This document shows positions 1-7,122 of a stretch of 22,639 bases of DNA, one piece after another; the stretch's first letter is position 1; the number at the start of each line of letters is the position of its first letter. Where the stretch lies: assembly GCA_964432835.1 (NCBI GenBank), contig CAYSPA010000012.1, positions 1 through 22,639 of the forward strand, read 5' to 3'. Position numbers and translations under genes: made by a program. The notes beneath the pieces were generated by a model. It saw nothing but the letters and a program-made list of their open reading frames with translations. It did no database searches and was not told the DNA's origin. This stretch comes from B18-G2 sp964432835. Lineage in GTDB: Archaea; Thermoplasmatota; E2; DHVEG-1; B18-G2.

Positions 1-1217
1 AGTATCCTCTCTGCAACCTGATCCCACCTGAAGTATTTTAAAACTCTCTTTCTTCCATTCTTACCCATCCATGCACCGCAATCCTCTCTACCCAGGATCT
101 CTTTTACCCCCCACGCTATATCGTTTGGATCATAGGGATTTATGTGGATACCGCACTGCTCTTCTCCAGAAGGTATGACCTGTTCCCTCATTCCAGATGT
201 ACCCCTTGCCCCAACCACCACGGGTTTTTCCATTGCCATCGCCTCCGTGCAAACTATTCCAAAGGGTTCATACAGGGATGGCAGAACAACCAGATCTGCT
301 GCTGCGTAATGTCTAATTCTTTCATCCTCCGACACAAACTCCTCCCTCAGTATAACCTCATCCTGAAGACCTATACTTTTTATCAGCAACCTGATGTACT
401 CAGCCATATCTCCTGTACCGAGTATAACGAGCTTTGTCTTTGGAAATTCCTCGAGAATCATCGGCATACTCTTTACCAAATTATCAGCGCCCTTTACACC
501 AACCAGCCTGCCTATAAACAGTATCATCTTTTCATCATTTTTAATTCCATAGAGCTCCCGTAACGTCAACTTTTCTTCTTCACTCACTCTCGCTGGATTA
601 TACTTCTCGGGATCAACGCCATTCCAGCACACCTTTACCTTTCTCGGGGAGAATCCCATGCTGTAAAGCTCGTCTCTCATCGCTTCAGATACAGTTATCA
701 CGCAATCCGCCTCGTCGCCGCCAGCGTATTCCATTTCCTCTATAATCTTAGAGCCCCTTCCCATGGTTCTGCCCTTTTCTGTGGAGTGAACATGAAATAT
801 CAGCGGAATGCCCAGTTCCTTTTTTGCGCTTATTCCCGCCATTATTCCAAGCCAGTCGTGTGCATGTATTATATCGAAAGCTCTGCCATACTTTCTAACA
901 AGTAGATTCACGAGCTTTGATGCCGACAGAATGTTATAGGTTACGACGTCTGCGAAGAACTTGAATCCCTCTCCCCATTTCCTCAACTCATCATCAGCGA
1001 AAAGGAAGAAGGTTGATGTGAAATCCGAAATCATCGGTCTGTGAACCTCGACGCCTTTAAAATTATCGACGGTTATCAACTTGTTATCCTTGTTTAGAGT
1101 GAAAACCACAACCTCGTTACCCATCTTAACCTGCATACTCGATAGTTCCATCGCTACAGTTCCAAGTCCGCCAACTATCGTTGGGGGGAACTCCCATGAG
1201 AAATGTACGATCTTCAT
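1..1217 (-). CDS. GT4-family glycosyltransferase, glycogen-synthase-like (partial, C-terminus beyond window)
   Basis: An open frame of 405 codons runs from ATG at 1217 off the left edge. The N-terminus MKIVHFSWEFPPTIVGGLG has the K-x-GG-L-G-type ADP/UDP-glucose-binding loop of GT4/GT5 glycogen synthases. A conserved HAHDW block lies near residue 130 and HVHSTE follows about 25 residues later. The C-terminal Rossmann half shows FIGRL and then EPFGIVCTEAMA, the E-x7-E nucleotide-sugar motif. The protein probably transfers glucose from a nucleotide sugar to an alpha-glucan in the cytoplasm. The start is preceded by GGTGAGGAG and lies 13 bases after the GH57 stop, so this is the last visible gene of a four-gene operon. 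Methanocaldococcus has a comparable glycogen-synthase/GT4/GH57 grouping (from memory). Donor and acceptor cannot be fixed from sequence; a mannosyl- or trehalose-type GT4 is possible. Only a few C-terminal residues seem to be missing. Confidence 0.85.
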   Translation of the reverse strand, partial: MKIVHFSWEFPPTIVGGLGTVAMELSSMQVKMGNEVVVFTLNKDNKLITVDNFKGVEVHRPMISDFTSTFFLFADDELRKWGEGFKFFADVVTYNILSASKLVNLLVRKYGRAFDIIHAHDWLGIMAGISAKKELGIPLIFHVHSTEKGRTMGRGSKIIEEMEYAGGDEADCVITVSEAMRDELYSMGFSPRKVKVCWNGVDPEKYNPARVSEEEKLTLRELYGIKNDEKMILFIGRLVGVKGADNLVKSMPMILEEFPKTKLVILGTGDMAEYIRLLIKSIGLQDEVILREEFVSEDERIRHYAAADLVVLPSLYEPFGIVCTEAMAMEKPVVVGARGTSGMREQVIPSGEEQCGIHINPYDPNDIAWGVKEILGREDCGAWMGKNGRKRVLKYFRWDQVAERI

Positions 1218-1230
1218 CTCCTCACCTTAA

Positions 1231-2412
1231 TTACAGCCTCTGTTTCAAATCCTGCAGGATATTCATATAGTTGATAAACCCTTCATAAGGCGTCGAATAT
1301 GGGTTGAAGTATTTATGGACATCTCCATCTGCAAATCCCTTCGTTGATAGATAGTAGAGATGGTCCGATGTTTGAAGGAGTCGCCATATCTTGAGTAACC
1401 TCTCATCTCCCTTCTCCTTTAGCTTTCTACCAACTTCTTTCAGCTCATTGAAGCAAGCTATCTGCATGTCATTGCCGAGCCATGTGGATACATCTCTCTC
1501 CGTGTCAGCCCATGATATGGCAAATGGAACGTCTATCTCACCAACGGGCTCGAACATATCCACGACTTCGCTAACCGTTACAAATCTGTTGTTCTCAAAT
1601 CTGAGTATCTCTGCGGGAAGATGCCTCAGGAATTCGAATATCCCCGTCTCCGGCCACTGATGCTCACCAAACGTCTCAAAGTCCATGAAGATATTGACCA
1701 CCTGCCCCTCACAACTCGCTATCCAGCTTGCAAATTTATCCGCGGTTAACGGAAAGCCGACCCAGTCTTTTGCTGAGAATCTGAATGCTATATCATCGCT
1801 CAACCTGTAGTTTCTGAGTAGAACCTTGAGATTCGTATCCTTCGCTCGGTAAAGATAATTGGGCGAGCGCCAGCCGAGTATCTTTTCAGTACCTTCCGTT
1901 ATTATTCCTCTGAATCCCATTTTTTCTACTTCCTTTGCTATCCTGTTGTCAAATATCGCCTCCGTATTTCTGAAGACCTTTGGTCTGCACCCAAATCTCT
2001 CCATCAACGTTTTGATATGGAGATTAACCTGGTCCCTGAATTCGCTGAGGTCATCGAATAAACTGCAGAGAGAATGATAGTATGTTTCACCTATGAGATC
2101 GGCATTACCTCTCCTGAAAAGTTCCTTAAAATTATCGAGAACTTGAGGAGCAAATGCATCGCAGTGCTCCATGAATGTGCCGGTTAAGCTAAATGACACT
2201 TTGAAATCCTTACCAAATTCATCCGATATGTCAAGAAATAACTGGGTTGCTGGAAGATAGCATTTTTTTGCTGCCCTTTCAAATATCTCTCTATTCAGTT
2301 TATGATTGAAATAGGTCTCAAAAGGATCGATTTCTTCTCCGATGTGGAAAACCGAAAATCTGTTCAACCTGAATGGCTGATGCACCTCAAAATAGAAACA
2401 CACGCAAGGCAT
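1231..2412 (-). CDS. Glycoside hydrolase family 57, alpha-amylase-like
   Basis: 393 residues. The N-terminus MPCVCFYFEVHQPFR carries the first GH57 signature (HQP at 11-13). Later blocks are GETYYHS (108-114), FRNTEAIFDN (147-156) and MDFETFGEHQW (243-253). By analogy with the archaeal GH57 alpha-amylase group (M. jannaschii MJ1611 type), E151 is the likely nucleophile and D244 the likely acid/base. GH57 enzymes are retaining (beta/alpha)7-barrel hydrolases or transferases acting on alpha-1,4-glucans. There is no signal peptide, so the substrate is probably intracellular glycogen or maltodextrin. The ATG shares its A with the TAA stop of the upstream glycosyltransferase (TAATG), a sign of translational coupling, and the downstream glycosyltransferase starts 13 bases after this stop. 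4-alpha-glucanotransferase activity is the main alternative and cannot be excluded from sequence. Confidence 0.88.
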   Translation of the reverse strand: MPCVCFYFEVHQPFRLNRFSVFHIGEEIDPFETYFNHKLNREIFERAAKKCYLPATQLFLDISDEFGKDFKVSFSLTGTFMEHCDAFAPQVLDNFKELFRRGNADLIGETYYHSLCSLFDDLSEFRDQVNLHIKTLMERFGCRPKVFRNTEAIFDNRIAKEVEKMGFRGIITEGTEKILGWRSPNYLYRAKDTNLKVLLRNYRLSDDIAFRFSAKDWVGFPLTADKFASWIASCEGQVVNIFMDFETFGEHQWPETGIFEFLRHLPAEILRFENNRFVTVSEVVDMFEPVGEIDVPFAISWADTERDVSTWLGNDMQIACFNELKEVGRKLKEKGDERLLKIWRLLQTSDHLYYLSTKGFADGDVHKYFNPYSTPYEGFINYMNILQDLKQRL

Positions 2413-3178
2413 TAACTAACCACCTCCCTGTAGACCTCCAAGGTTTTTCTCGCTGCCCTATCCCATGTGAGAAATCTCAATTCTTTCTTGGCATTCTCCT
2501 TTAGCGTCTTCCTGAGGGCATCATATCTTAGAAGAGCAACGATTTTGTTTGCCATCTCGTTAACATCCCAGAAATCGGCGGTTAAACAGTTTCTCAGAGC
2601 TTCTGCCACACCAGAGCTTTTTGATATTATCACNNNNNNNNNNNNNNNNNNNNNNNNNNNNNNNNNNNNNNNNNNNNNNNNNNNNNNNNNNNNNNNNNNN
2701 NNNNNNNNNNNNNNNNNNNNNNNNNNNNNNNNNTCTCTATATCTATGAACCATGGATTCGGATTGAGGTTGGCGCTCCTGTCATATTCTGTTGAATGTAT
2801 CGTCAGAACGAGGGGTATTCCCAGTTTTTCCTTCAGCATTATTCCCGCCTGCGCCGTTAACCAGTCGTGACAGTGTATGAGCTCATATTTCCCGTTCACC
2901 TTTTCATAGCATAGTTTATTGAACTTTTCCACCGCCGTGAAGAAATCTCCGTCTATGGTCTTTGTTTCCGTTCCATAAGGGTAGATGGCAGTTTCTCCCA
3001 CATCAATTATTCTCAGATTCTCCAAATCACTCTTTCTTTCCCCCCTGCTAACCTTTGGGGCAAAAAAATCGATCTTAACACCCAGTTTGGCGAGAGAGCG
3101 TGTTAAATAGTAACAGTGTGTGCCGAGACCACCCACCTTGAAGGGCGGGTATTCCCACCCTATCATGGCTATTTTCAT
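2412..3178 (-). CDS. GT4-family glycosyltransferase (glycogen-synthase-like), split by assembly gap
   Basis: Two halves of one gene flank 100 N. The N-terminal 148 codons (3178 down to 2734) show MKIAMIGWEYPPFKVGGLG, HCHDWLTAQAG and TIHSTEYDRSAN, paralogous to the glycosyltransferase at 1-1217. The C-terminal 73 codons (2633 down to 2412) begin VIISKSSGVAEAL and end WDRAARKTLEVYREVVS, matching the last Rossmann helices of the family. Aligned on its neighbour, about 165-170 residues including the E-x7-E motif are missing, so the true gap is nearer 500 bases than 100. With 100 N the halves are out of frame. The ATG is preceded by GGGAG (8-base spacing) and lies 13 bases after the winged-helix gene. 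This is probably a sequencing gap rather than a pseudogene. The inferred role is alpha-glucan synthesis or elongation. Confidence 0.85.
2634..2733. other. Assembly gap (100 N placeholder)
   Basis: Exactly 100 N, the usual placeholder for a gap of unknown size. It falls inside a glycosyltransferase gene. Restoring the frame between the two halves requires a real gap length equal to 2 modulo 3, and comparison with the paralogue predicts roughly 500 bases. Confidence 0.99.
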
Positions 3179-3191
3179 CCCGTTTTCTCCC

Positions 3192-3575
3192 TTACTTCAG
3201 CATCCACTTGCCGTTAACAAACTCAACCTTATCTTCTCTCGCGAGCCAGCCGAGAGCAGATAGCACTTCCTTCTTATCCATGTCCAGAAGCTCTGCGAGT
3301 TCATCCTCTGTCAGTTCTCCCCAGATGTTGAGGGTTCTCCAGACCTTTCCCGCTCTGCTGCCTATATCCCAGACGAGATTCGTTTCACCGAGTTCGAGGA
3401 ATTCACCAACCTTTCTTATTTTGTTTTCTCTCGCGAGCCAGCCTATGGCGCCATAAAACTCTTCTTCTTTCAGTTTAATTTTTTTCTTTAACTTACGCTC
3501 CGGGCATTTTTTCTTTTCTTCCAGAAATCTCCACACCTTCCACGCACTCTCACCAAACATTTTAGTTACGGTCAT
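3192..3575 (-). CDS. Tandem winged-helix protein (DUF2582-like), putative regulator
   Basis: 127 residues made of two similar winged-helix units. Residues about 12-62 run from KVWRFLEE to GAIGWLARENKIRKV, and residues about 76-126 run from KVWRTLNIW to SALGWLAREDKVEFV. The shared pattern KVWR-L ... A-GWLARE-K identifies an internal duplication and matches the archaeal/bacterial DUF2582 winged-helix family. The function of that family is not established; nucleic-acid or protein binding is assumed. It is the first gene of the glycogen operon, 13 bases upstream of the gapped glycosyltransferase, so it may sense carbon state and control the operon (inference). The ATG at 3575 is preceded by GGTGAGGGAG. 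An internal ATG five codons later is a weaker alternative. Confidence 0.8.
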   Translation of the reverse strand: MTVTKMFGESAWKVWRFLEEKKKCPERKLKKKIKLKEEEFYGAIGWLARENKIRKVGEFLELGETNLVWDIGSRAGKVWRTLNIWGELTEDELAELLDMDKKEVLSALGWLAREDKVEFVNGKWMLK

Positions 3576-3621
3576 ATATCTCCCTCACCAAACCACTCAA
3601 AGACAGTAATATACATTGTGG

Positions 3622-3629
3622 TATTTATC
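3622..3629 (-). promoter_or_regulatory. Candidate TATA box of the glycogen operon
   Basis: The minus strand reads GATAAATA. Initiation about 25 bases downstream would fall near 3600, leaving a leader of about 25 bases that carries the GGTGAGGGAG ribosome-binding site. This is pattern evidence only. Confidence 0.4.
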
Positions 3630-3664
3630 GGTTACTATATCAACAAAAACGATAGATGGTCACA

Positions 3665-6600
3665 TCATTTTCTCTCGCTTTTCTTGAGTCTCCTTGTGTA
3701 CAGTAGCAACAAAATAGGAACCACAAGGAGAGTCGTTACCAGAGCATAGAATATCGTCAGAGCAGTTATGATTCCGAATTGTTGCTCTGGGGGCATGGGG
3801 GAAAGCACAAGTATGCTGAATCCCGCTATTGTGGTCAGGGCAGAGATAAATATGGCGCCGCCGATGTGCGCAAATGTATCCTCAACCACCTTCTCACCAT
3901 TCTTGCTATTTTGCAGTACAAGTTTATATCTTTCAATTGCGTGAATGGCATACGTGATACCTAGGCCTATGGTGAGAGAGGTGACCATTACGGTCATTAC
4001 GTTTAGGGTGTAATTCAGCAGATAGATGCTACCTATTATCCATATACAGGATAGTATCACTGGAGTCATTGCGATACCTCCAAGAGAAATTTTCCGGTAA
4101 ACCGCAATCAAAACCACACCTGCGACAAAGAGGCAGACGAATGTCGATTTGAGTTGACTTTCGGTCAATGATTTGGTTATGGTGTATATGAGAGAGATGG
4201 GTCCGGTCACTGTTACCTTAACATTTCCGCAAGAGATGACATCGTTGGTCAATTCCGTATAGACACTTTTCGTAAACTCACTCGATATCTCTTCATTCAC
4301 AAGATGAACTCTTATCAAGGTTGCATCATAACCGCGACTTCTGTGAAGAACATACTTTATGCTCGGCTCTCTCTCATAGAGATAATCCAGCAGATTCTTC
4401 AGATCTCTATCGGTACGTGGAATGAATCTGCTATCCAGGTTAAATTTCTCAATAATGCTCCCGTTAATCTTTGCAGCATCCTCTATCACGGATAGAATGC
4501 TTTCGACCTTCAATCTCCCATCGGGATATCTTGCTATGGTTTTATCATCCTTCATATTTTCTATGATTTTGTAGATGCTCTCCATCGTTTTGACGGAACA
4601 AATATCCCCCTCGATCAGGATATATTCTTCCATCCTGGATGCCGAGGGAAAGAGATCGGAAATTTTCCCGAGGGTTTTCATGGCGGGCGTATTTTTGGGG
4701 AGAAACTCCTCCATGCTGAATGAATAACTCACCTTCGTTGCACTGTATGAGAAGATAATGGTTATCGAGGTCAGAAAAATCGCGATGTATTTTCCATTTT
4801 TCAGTACAAAGGAGGAGAATGCCCTCATTCCTCTTCCCAAGCTCAACCTTTTTCCATCTGGTGAAACGATCCTCTTTTTCTTTTTATCCAGCAAGTAAAC
4901 AACCGCGGCTTCAAAGGTTACAGTCACTATGAATGCATAGAATATTCCAAATGCACAGAGTATACCAAAGTCCCTTATCGGTGGAATACTGGAACTCAAA
5001 AATGACAGGAAACTTATTGATGTCGTCAGTGTGGCTAAAAACATCGCCGTACCGACATTTTTGATGGATGTTTTTATCGCATCAAGTGGTTTCATGCCTT
5101 TTGATAGCTCCGCTCTGTAGTTGTAAAAAAGATGGACCGAATAATCTACACCCAGACCCATTATCAGAGGAACTAATGCAACGCTAATTGCGTTAAACTT
5201 TATTCCCAACAGAACCATTGAGCCGAAAAGCCATACTATCGATATGGAGAGACAAACAAGGGGGAGAAATATGTAGGAAATTCTCCTGAAGTGTATCAGA
5301 AGAATGAGCATGATCACTATGAATATACCAGGTGCTATGTATTTGTTTGTCTCACTCGTTAGAACGTCTATCTGGTAAGAAATTACACTTCCTCCCGTGA
5401 TCTCCATATGAAAATCATCTTCCAGTTCCTTAATTTTGATGCACAACTCCTTTCCAACCTTTTTTGCTTCATTAAGACCCAGGGTTTTGTTTTCCTGAAC
5501 AATGACCAACGTTGTCTTCCCATCCTCGGATAACATGGACTCTATCGATTCCGCTATATCATTGAAAAATGGAGGTTTTATGAGGATGTATCTGGTGGAA
5601 TTTACCGAATCCAGAACAACCCAGTTCCCGTTCAAATCCTTCATGGACAATGTGAGATTCGCATCAAGATGCGACAGAATCGTCTTCATTTCCTCTATAT
5701 TGATTCCGCGCCTCTCCATTGCCCTTGTGATGATTTTCAGTTTTTCAATCCAGTTCAAAAAGCGCTGCAGTTCTTCTCCTTTAATCCCCACTCCGAACCA
5801 GGGGAATCTGTAAATCCTGCTTTTTATACTGAGATTAACCAGTCTAGCGGGCAACCTATTTCCGTTGAATTTCGGTGCAATCCCGAATTTTCCCAGTTCA
5901 TCCTTACTCAGGTTTATAACGATCGCGCTGTTACCAAAATCAAAGAAGAAACTGGATTCTTCCAGTTTGATCGGGAAGTATGTACTGAAATTTTTCGGTT
6001 TCATCCACAGGTAAACGTTATTTTCCCACTCACTTCTTCTCAAAATGTTCTTAATGTTGTTCAGCAAACCATTCCCAACCACCCATTTTACACCGGGTTC
6101 GTACCTTGCACCGATCATATAATTTATTTTCAACTCCTCGCAGGGCGCAAGGCCGTTGAGAAAACAAACATCCCATTCCACCGGTCTGATACATTTATCC
6201 CCGATTTCGGAAAGGTCTCTTAATTTTATCAAAATCTGGAATTTCCCATCCTCATCTACCATCCATGCCTTCTCTATGTCTGCATAACCTTTCTTCTGAT
6301 ACTTGGAGTCTGTGCACAATTCTATGAAACTTTCATTGAAGAAAATATCCTGAATCAACATCTCTATTTCCTCATCTGAGCACTCGGAGAGCGGTTTGTG
6401 ATACTCGGCAAAAGAAACAGCTTCGACAAGATTGGATATGCCAAATACATTTTCCACGCCTTCGGTATCATTCAGAGACATGACAATTCTGTGAAGTTTC
6501 CTGAGATTACTGGGGAGCATGATATCCCTCTTAGATTCCACAAGAACCATCTCAACATCTGACCCGCTGCCAAAATACTCCGTCACCTTGTTTTCAGCTT

Positions 6601-6754
6601 GAACCAGTTTGTTATCTTTTGGCAGAAAATCTTCCATGGATGTACCGCTCTTCATCGATGGAAGTAATGAAGAAAACAGCCCCGTGATGGTCAGAATAAC
6701 GAGAATCACTGTGTAGGGTCTCTTTCCGACGAACTCCGCGATGACACTGAACAT
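3665..6754 (-). CDS. RND superfamily / MMPL (HAE3-like) membrane transporter
   Basis: 1029 residues with the duplicated RND layout. TM1 is at about 14-32, a long exterior domain spans about 33-470, and a TM bundle spans about 472-623 including GLGVDYSVH (533-541). The second half has TM at about 655-672, an exterior domain at about 673-868 and a TM bundle at about 869-1020. Both exterior domains begin with a near-repeat, MEDFLPKDN (40-48) and MEEFLPKNT (681-689). The acidic residue of the TM4 motif is present in half one (D537), but the equivalent position in half two is T934 (GLGITYAIH). Families of this type export lipids or hydrophobic compounds or act with isoprenoid metabolism; the substrate here is unknown. 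No periplasmic adaptor gene is adjacent, as expected in archaea. The first exterior domain is more than twice the size of the second. Confidence 0.85.
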   Translation of the reverse strand: MFSVIAEFVGKRPYTVILVILTITGLFSSLLPSMKSGTSMEDFLPKDNKLVQAENKVTEYFGSGSDVEMVLVESKRDIMLPSNLRKLHRIVMSLNDTEGVENVFGISNLVEAVSFAEYHKPLSECSDEEIEMLIQDIFFNESFIELCTDSKYQKKGYADIEKAWMVDEDGKFQILIKLRDLSEIGDKCIRPVEWDVCFLNGLAPCEELKINYMIGARYEPGVKWVVGNGLLNNIKNILRRSEWENNVYLWMKPKNFSTYFPIKLEESSFFFDFGNSAIVINLSKDELGKFGIAPKFNGNRLPARLVNLSIKSRIYRFPWFGVGIKGEELQRFLNWIEKLKIITRAMERRGINIEEMKTILSHLDANLTLSMKDLNGNWVVLDSVNSTRYILIKPPFFNDIAESIESMLSEDGKTTLVIVQENKTLGLNEAKKVGKELCIKIKELEDDFHMEITGGSVISYQIDVLTSETNKYIAPGIFIVIMLILLIHFRRISYIFLPLVCLSISIVWLFGSMVLLGIKFNAISVALVPLIMGLGVDYSVHLFYNYRAELSKGMKPLDAIKTSIKNVGTAMFLATLTTSISFLSFLSSSIPPIRDFGILCAFGIFYAFIVTVTFEAAVVYLLDKKKKRIVSPDGKRLSLGRGMRAFSSFVLKNGKYIAIFLTSITIIFSYSATKVSYSFSMEEFLPKNTPAMKTLGKISDLFPSASRMEEYILIEGDICSVKTMESIYKIIENMKDDKTIARYPDGRLKVESILSVIEDAAKINGSIIEKFNLDSRFIPRTDRDLKNLLDYLYEREPSIKYVLHRSRGYDATLIRVHLVNEEISSEFTKSVYTELTNDVISCGNVKVTVTGPISLIYTITKSLTESQLKSTFVCLFVAGVVLIAVYRKISLGGIAMTPVILSCIWIIGSIYLLNYTLNVMTVMVTSLTIGLGITYAIHAIERYKLVLQNSKNGEKVVEDTFAHIGGAIFISALTTIAGFSILVLSPMPPEQQFGIITALTIFYALVTTLLVVPILLLLYTRRLKKSERK

Positions 6755-6770
6755 ATTTATCTACCCAATT

Positions 6771-6780
6771 GTATAATATG
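6771..6780 (-). promoter_or_regulatory. Candidate TATA box of the RND/MMPL gene
   Basis: The minus strand reads CATATTATAC, centred about 21 bases before the ATG at 6754. That spacing is slightly short but compatible with leaderless initiation; there is no Shine-Dalgarno sequence in front of this ATG. Confidence 0.4.
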
Positions 6781-6815
6781 GCGATGAATTGTATCAAATT
6801 TCCGGTATTTAATTC

Positions 6816-6840
6816 TTATGATAATAATGAAAAATCATAA
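6816..6840. repeat. Inverted repeat, candidate operator between divergent genes
   Basis: TTATGAT (6816-6822) and ATCATAA (6834-6840) form perfect 7-base arms with an 11-base spacer. The right arm touches the TATA-like box of the AbrB-like gene, and the element lies within the 113-base region shared with the divergent RND gene. Position and symmetry suggest an operator, possibly for the AbrB-like protein itself. A/T-rich DNA produces such repeats by chance, so this is tentative. Confidence 0.4.
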
Positions 6841-6846
6841 ATATAT
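6839..6846 (+). promoter_or_regulatory. Candidate TATA box of the AbrB-like gene
   Basis: AAATATAT is centred about 25 bases before the ATG at 6868. No ribosome-binding site precedes the ATG, which fits a leaderless transcript. Confidence 0.5.
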
Positions 6847-6867
6847 GAAATTATATAAGAAAATCCG

Positions 6868-7098
6868 ATGGAAGAAAGTTTGGAATTTCACGGAAGCACG
6901 ACCGTTGGCGAAAGGGGACAGATATCTCTGCCGGTTTCCATAAGGAGAAAATACAATATAAAAGCTGGAGATAAATTGCTGATTCTCGGTAAGGGCGATG
7001 AGAATTTGTGGTGTATCCTGCTTCTCAAAGGAGAAATTCTGAGCAAATTGCTGGTTAAATTTGAAAAAAGCATAAAGGACATTCTCAGCAAAGTGTAA
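6868..7098 (+). CDS. AbrB/MazE/SpoVT-type DNA-binding protein
   Basis: 76 residues. Residues about 9-46 form a swapped-hairpin AbrB domain: TTVGERGQISLPVSIRRKY, then IKAGDKLLILGKG. The G-x-ISLP--IR-KY core is diagnostic. The remaining roughly 25 residues are an amphipathic helix (LLVKFEKSIKDILSKV) likely to mediate oligomerisation. Archaeal members act as small transcription regulators or as antitoxins. No toxin gene lies beside it: the neighbours are a divergent RND transporter and a convergent glucan phosphorylase 24 bases away. Regulation of the divergent transporter and autoregulation through the inverted repeat upstream are plausible inferences. Confidence 0.85.
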   Translation: MEESLEFHGSTTVGERGQISLPVSIRRKYNIKAGDKLLILGKGDENLWCILLLKGEILSKLLVKFEKSIKDILSKV

Positions 7099-7122
7099 AA
7101 ATTTGTCTCCTCGGGCAACAAC

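Noticed and set aside
144..563. 139-codon plus-strand frame
   Set aside because: It is antisense to the clear GT4 gene on the minus strand and its product is low-complexity, without domain pattern.
5669..6223. 184-codon plus-strand frame inside the RND gene
   Set aside because: It is antisense to a continuous 1029-residue membrane protein and has no start signals or recognisable domain.
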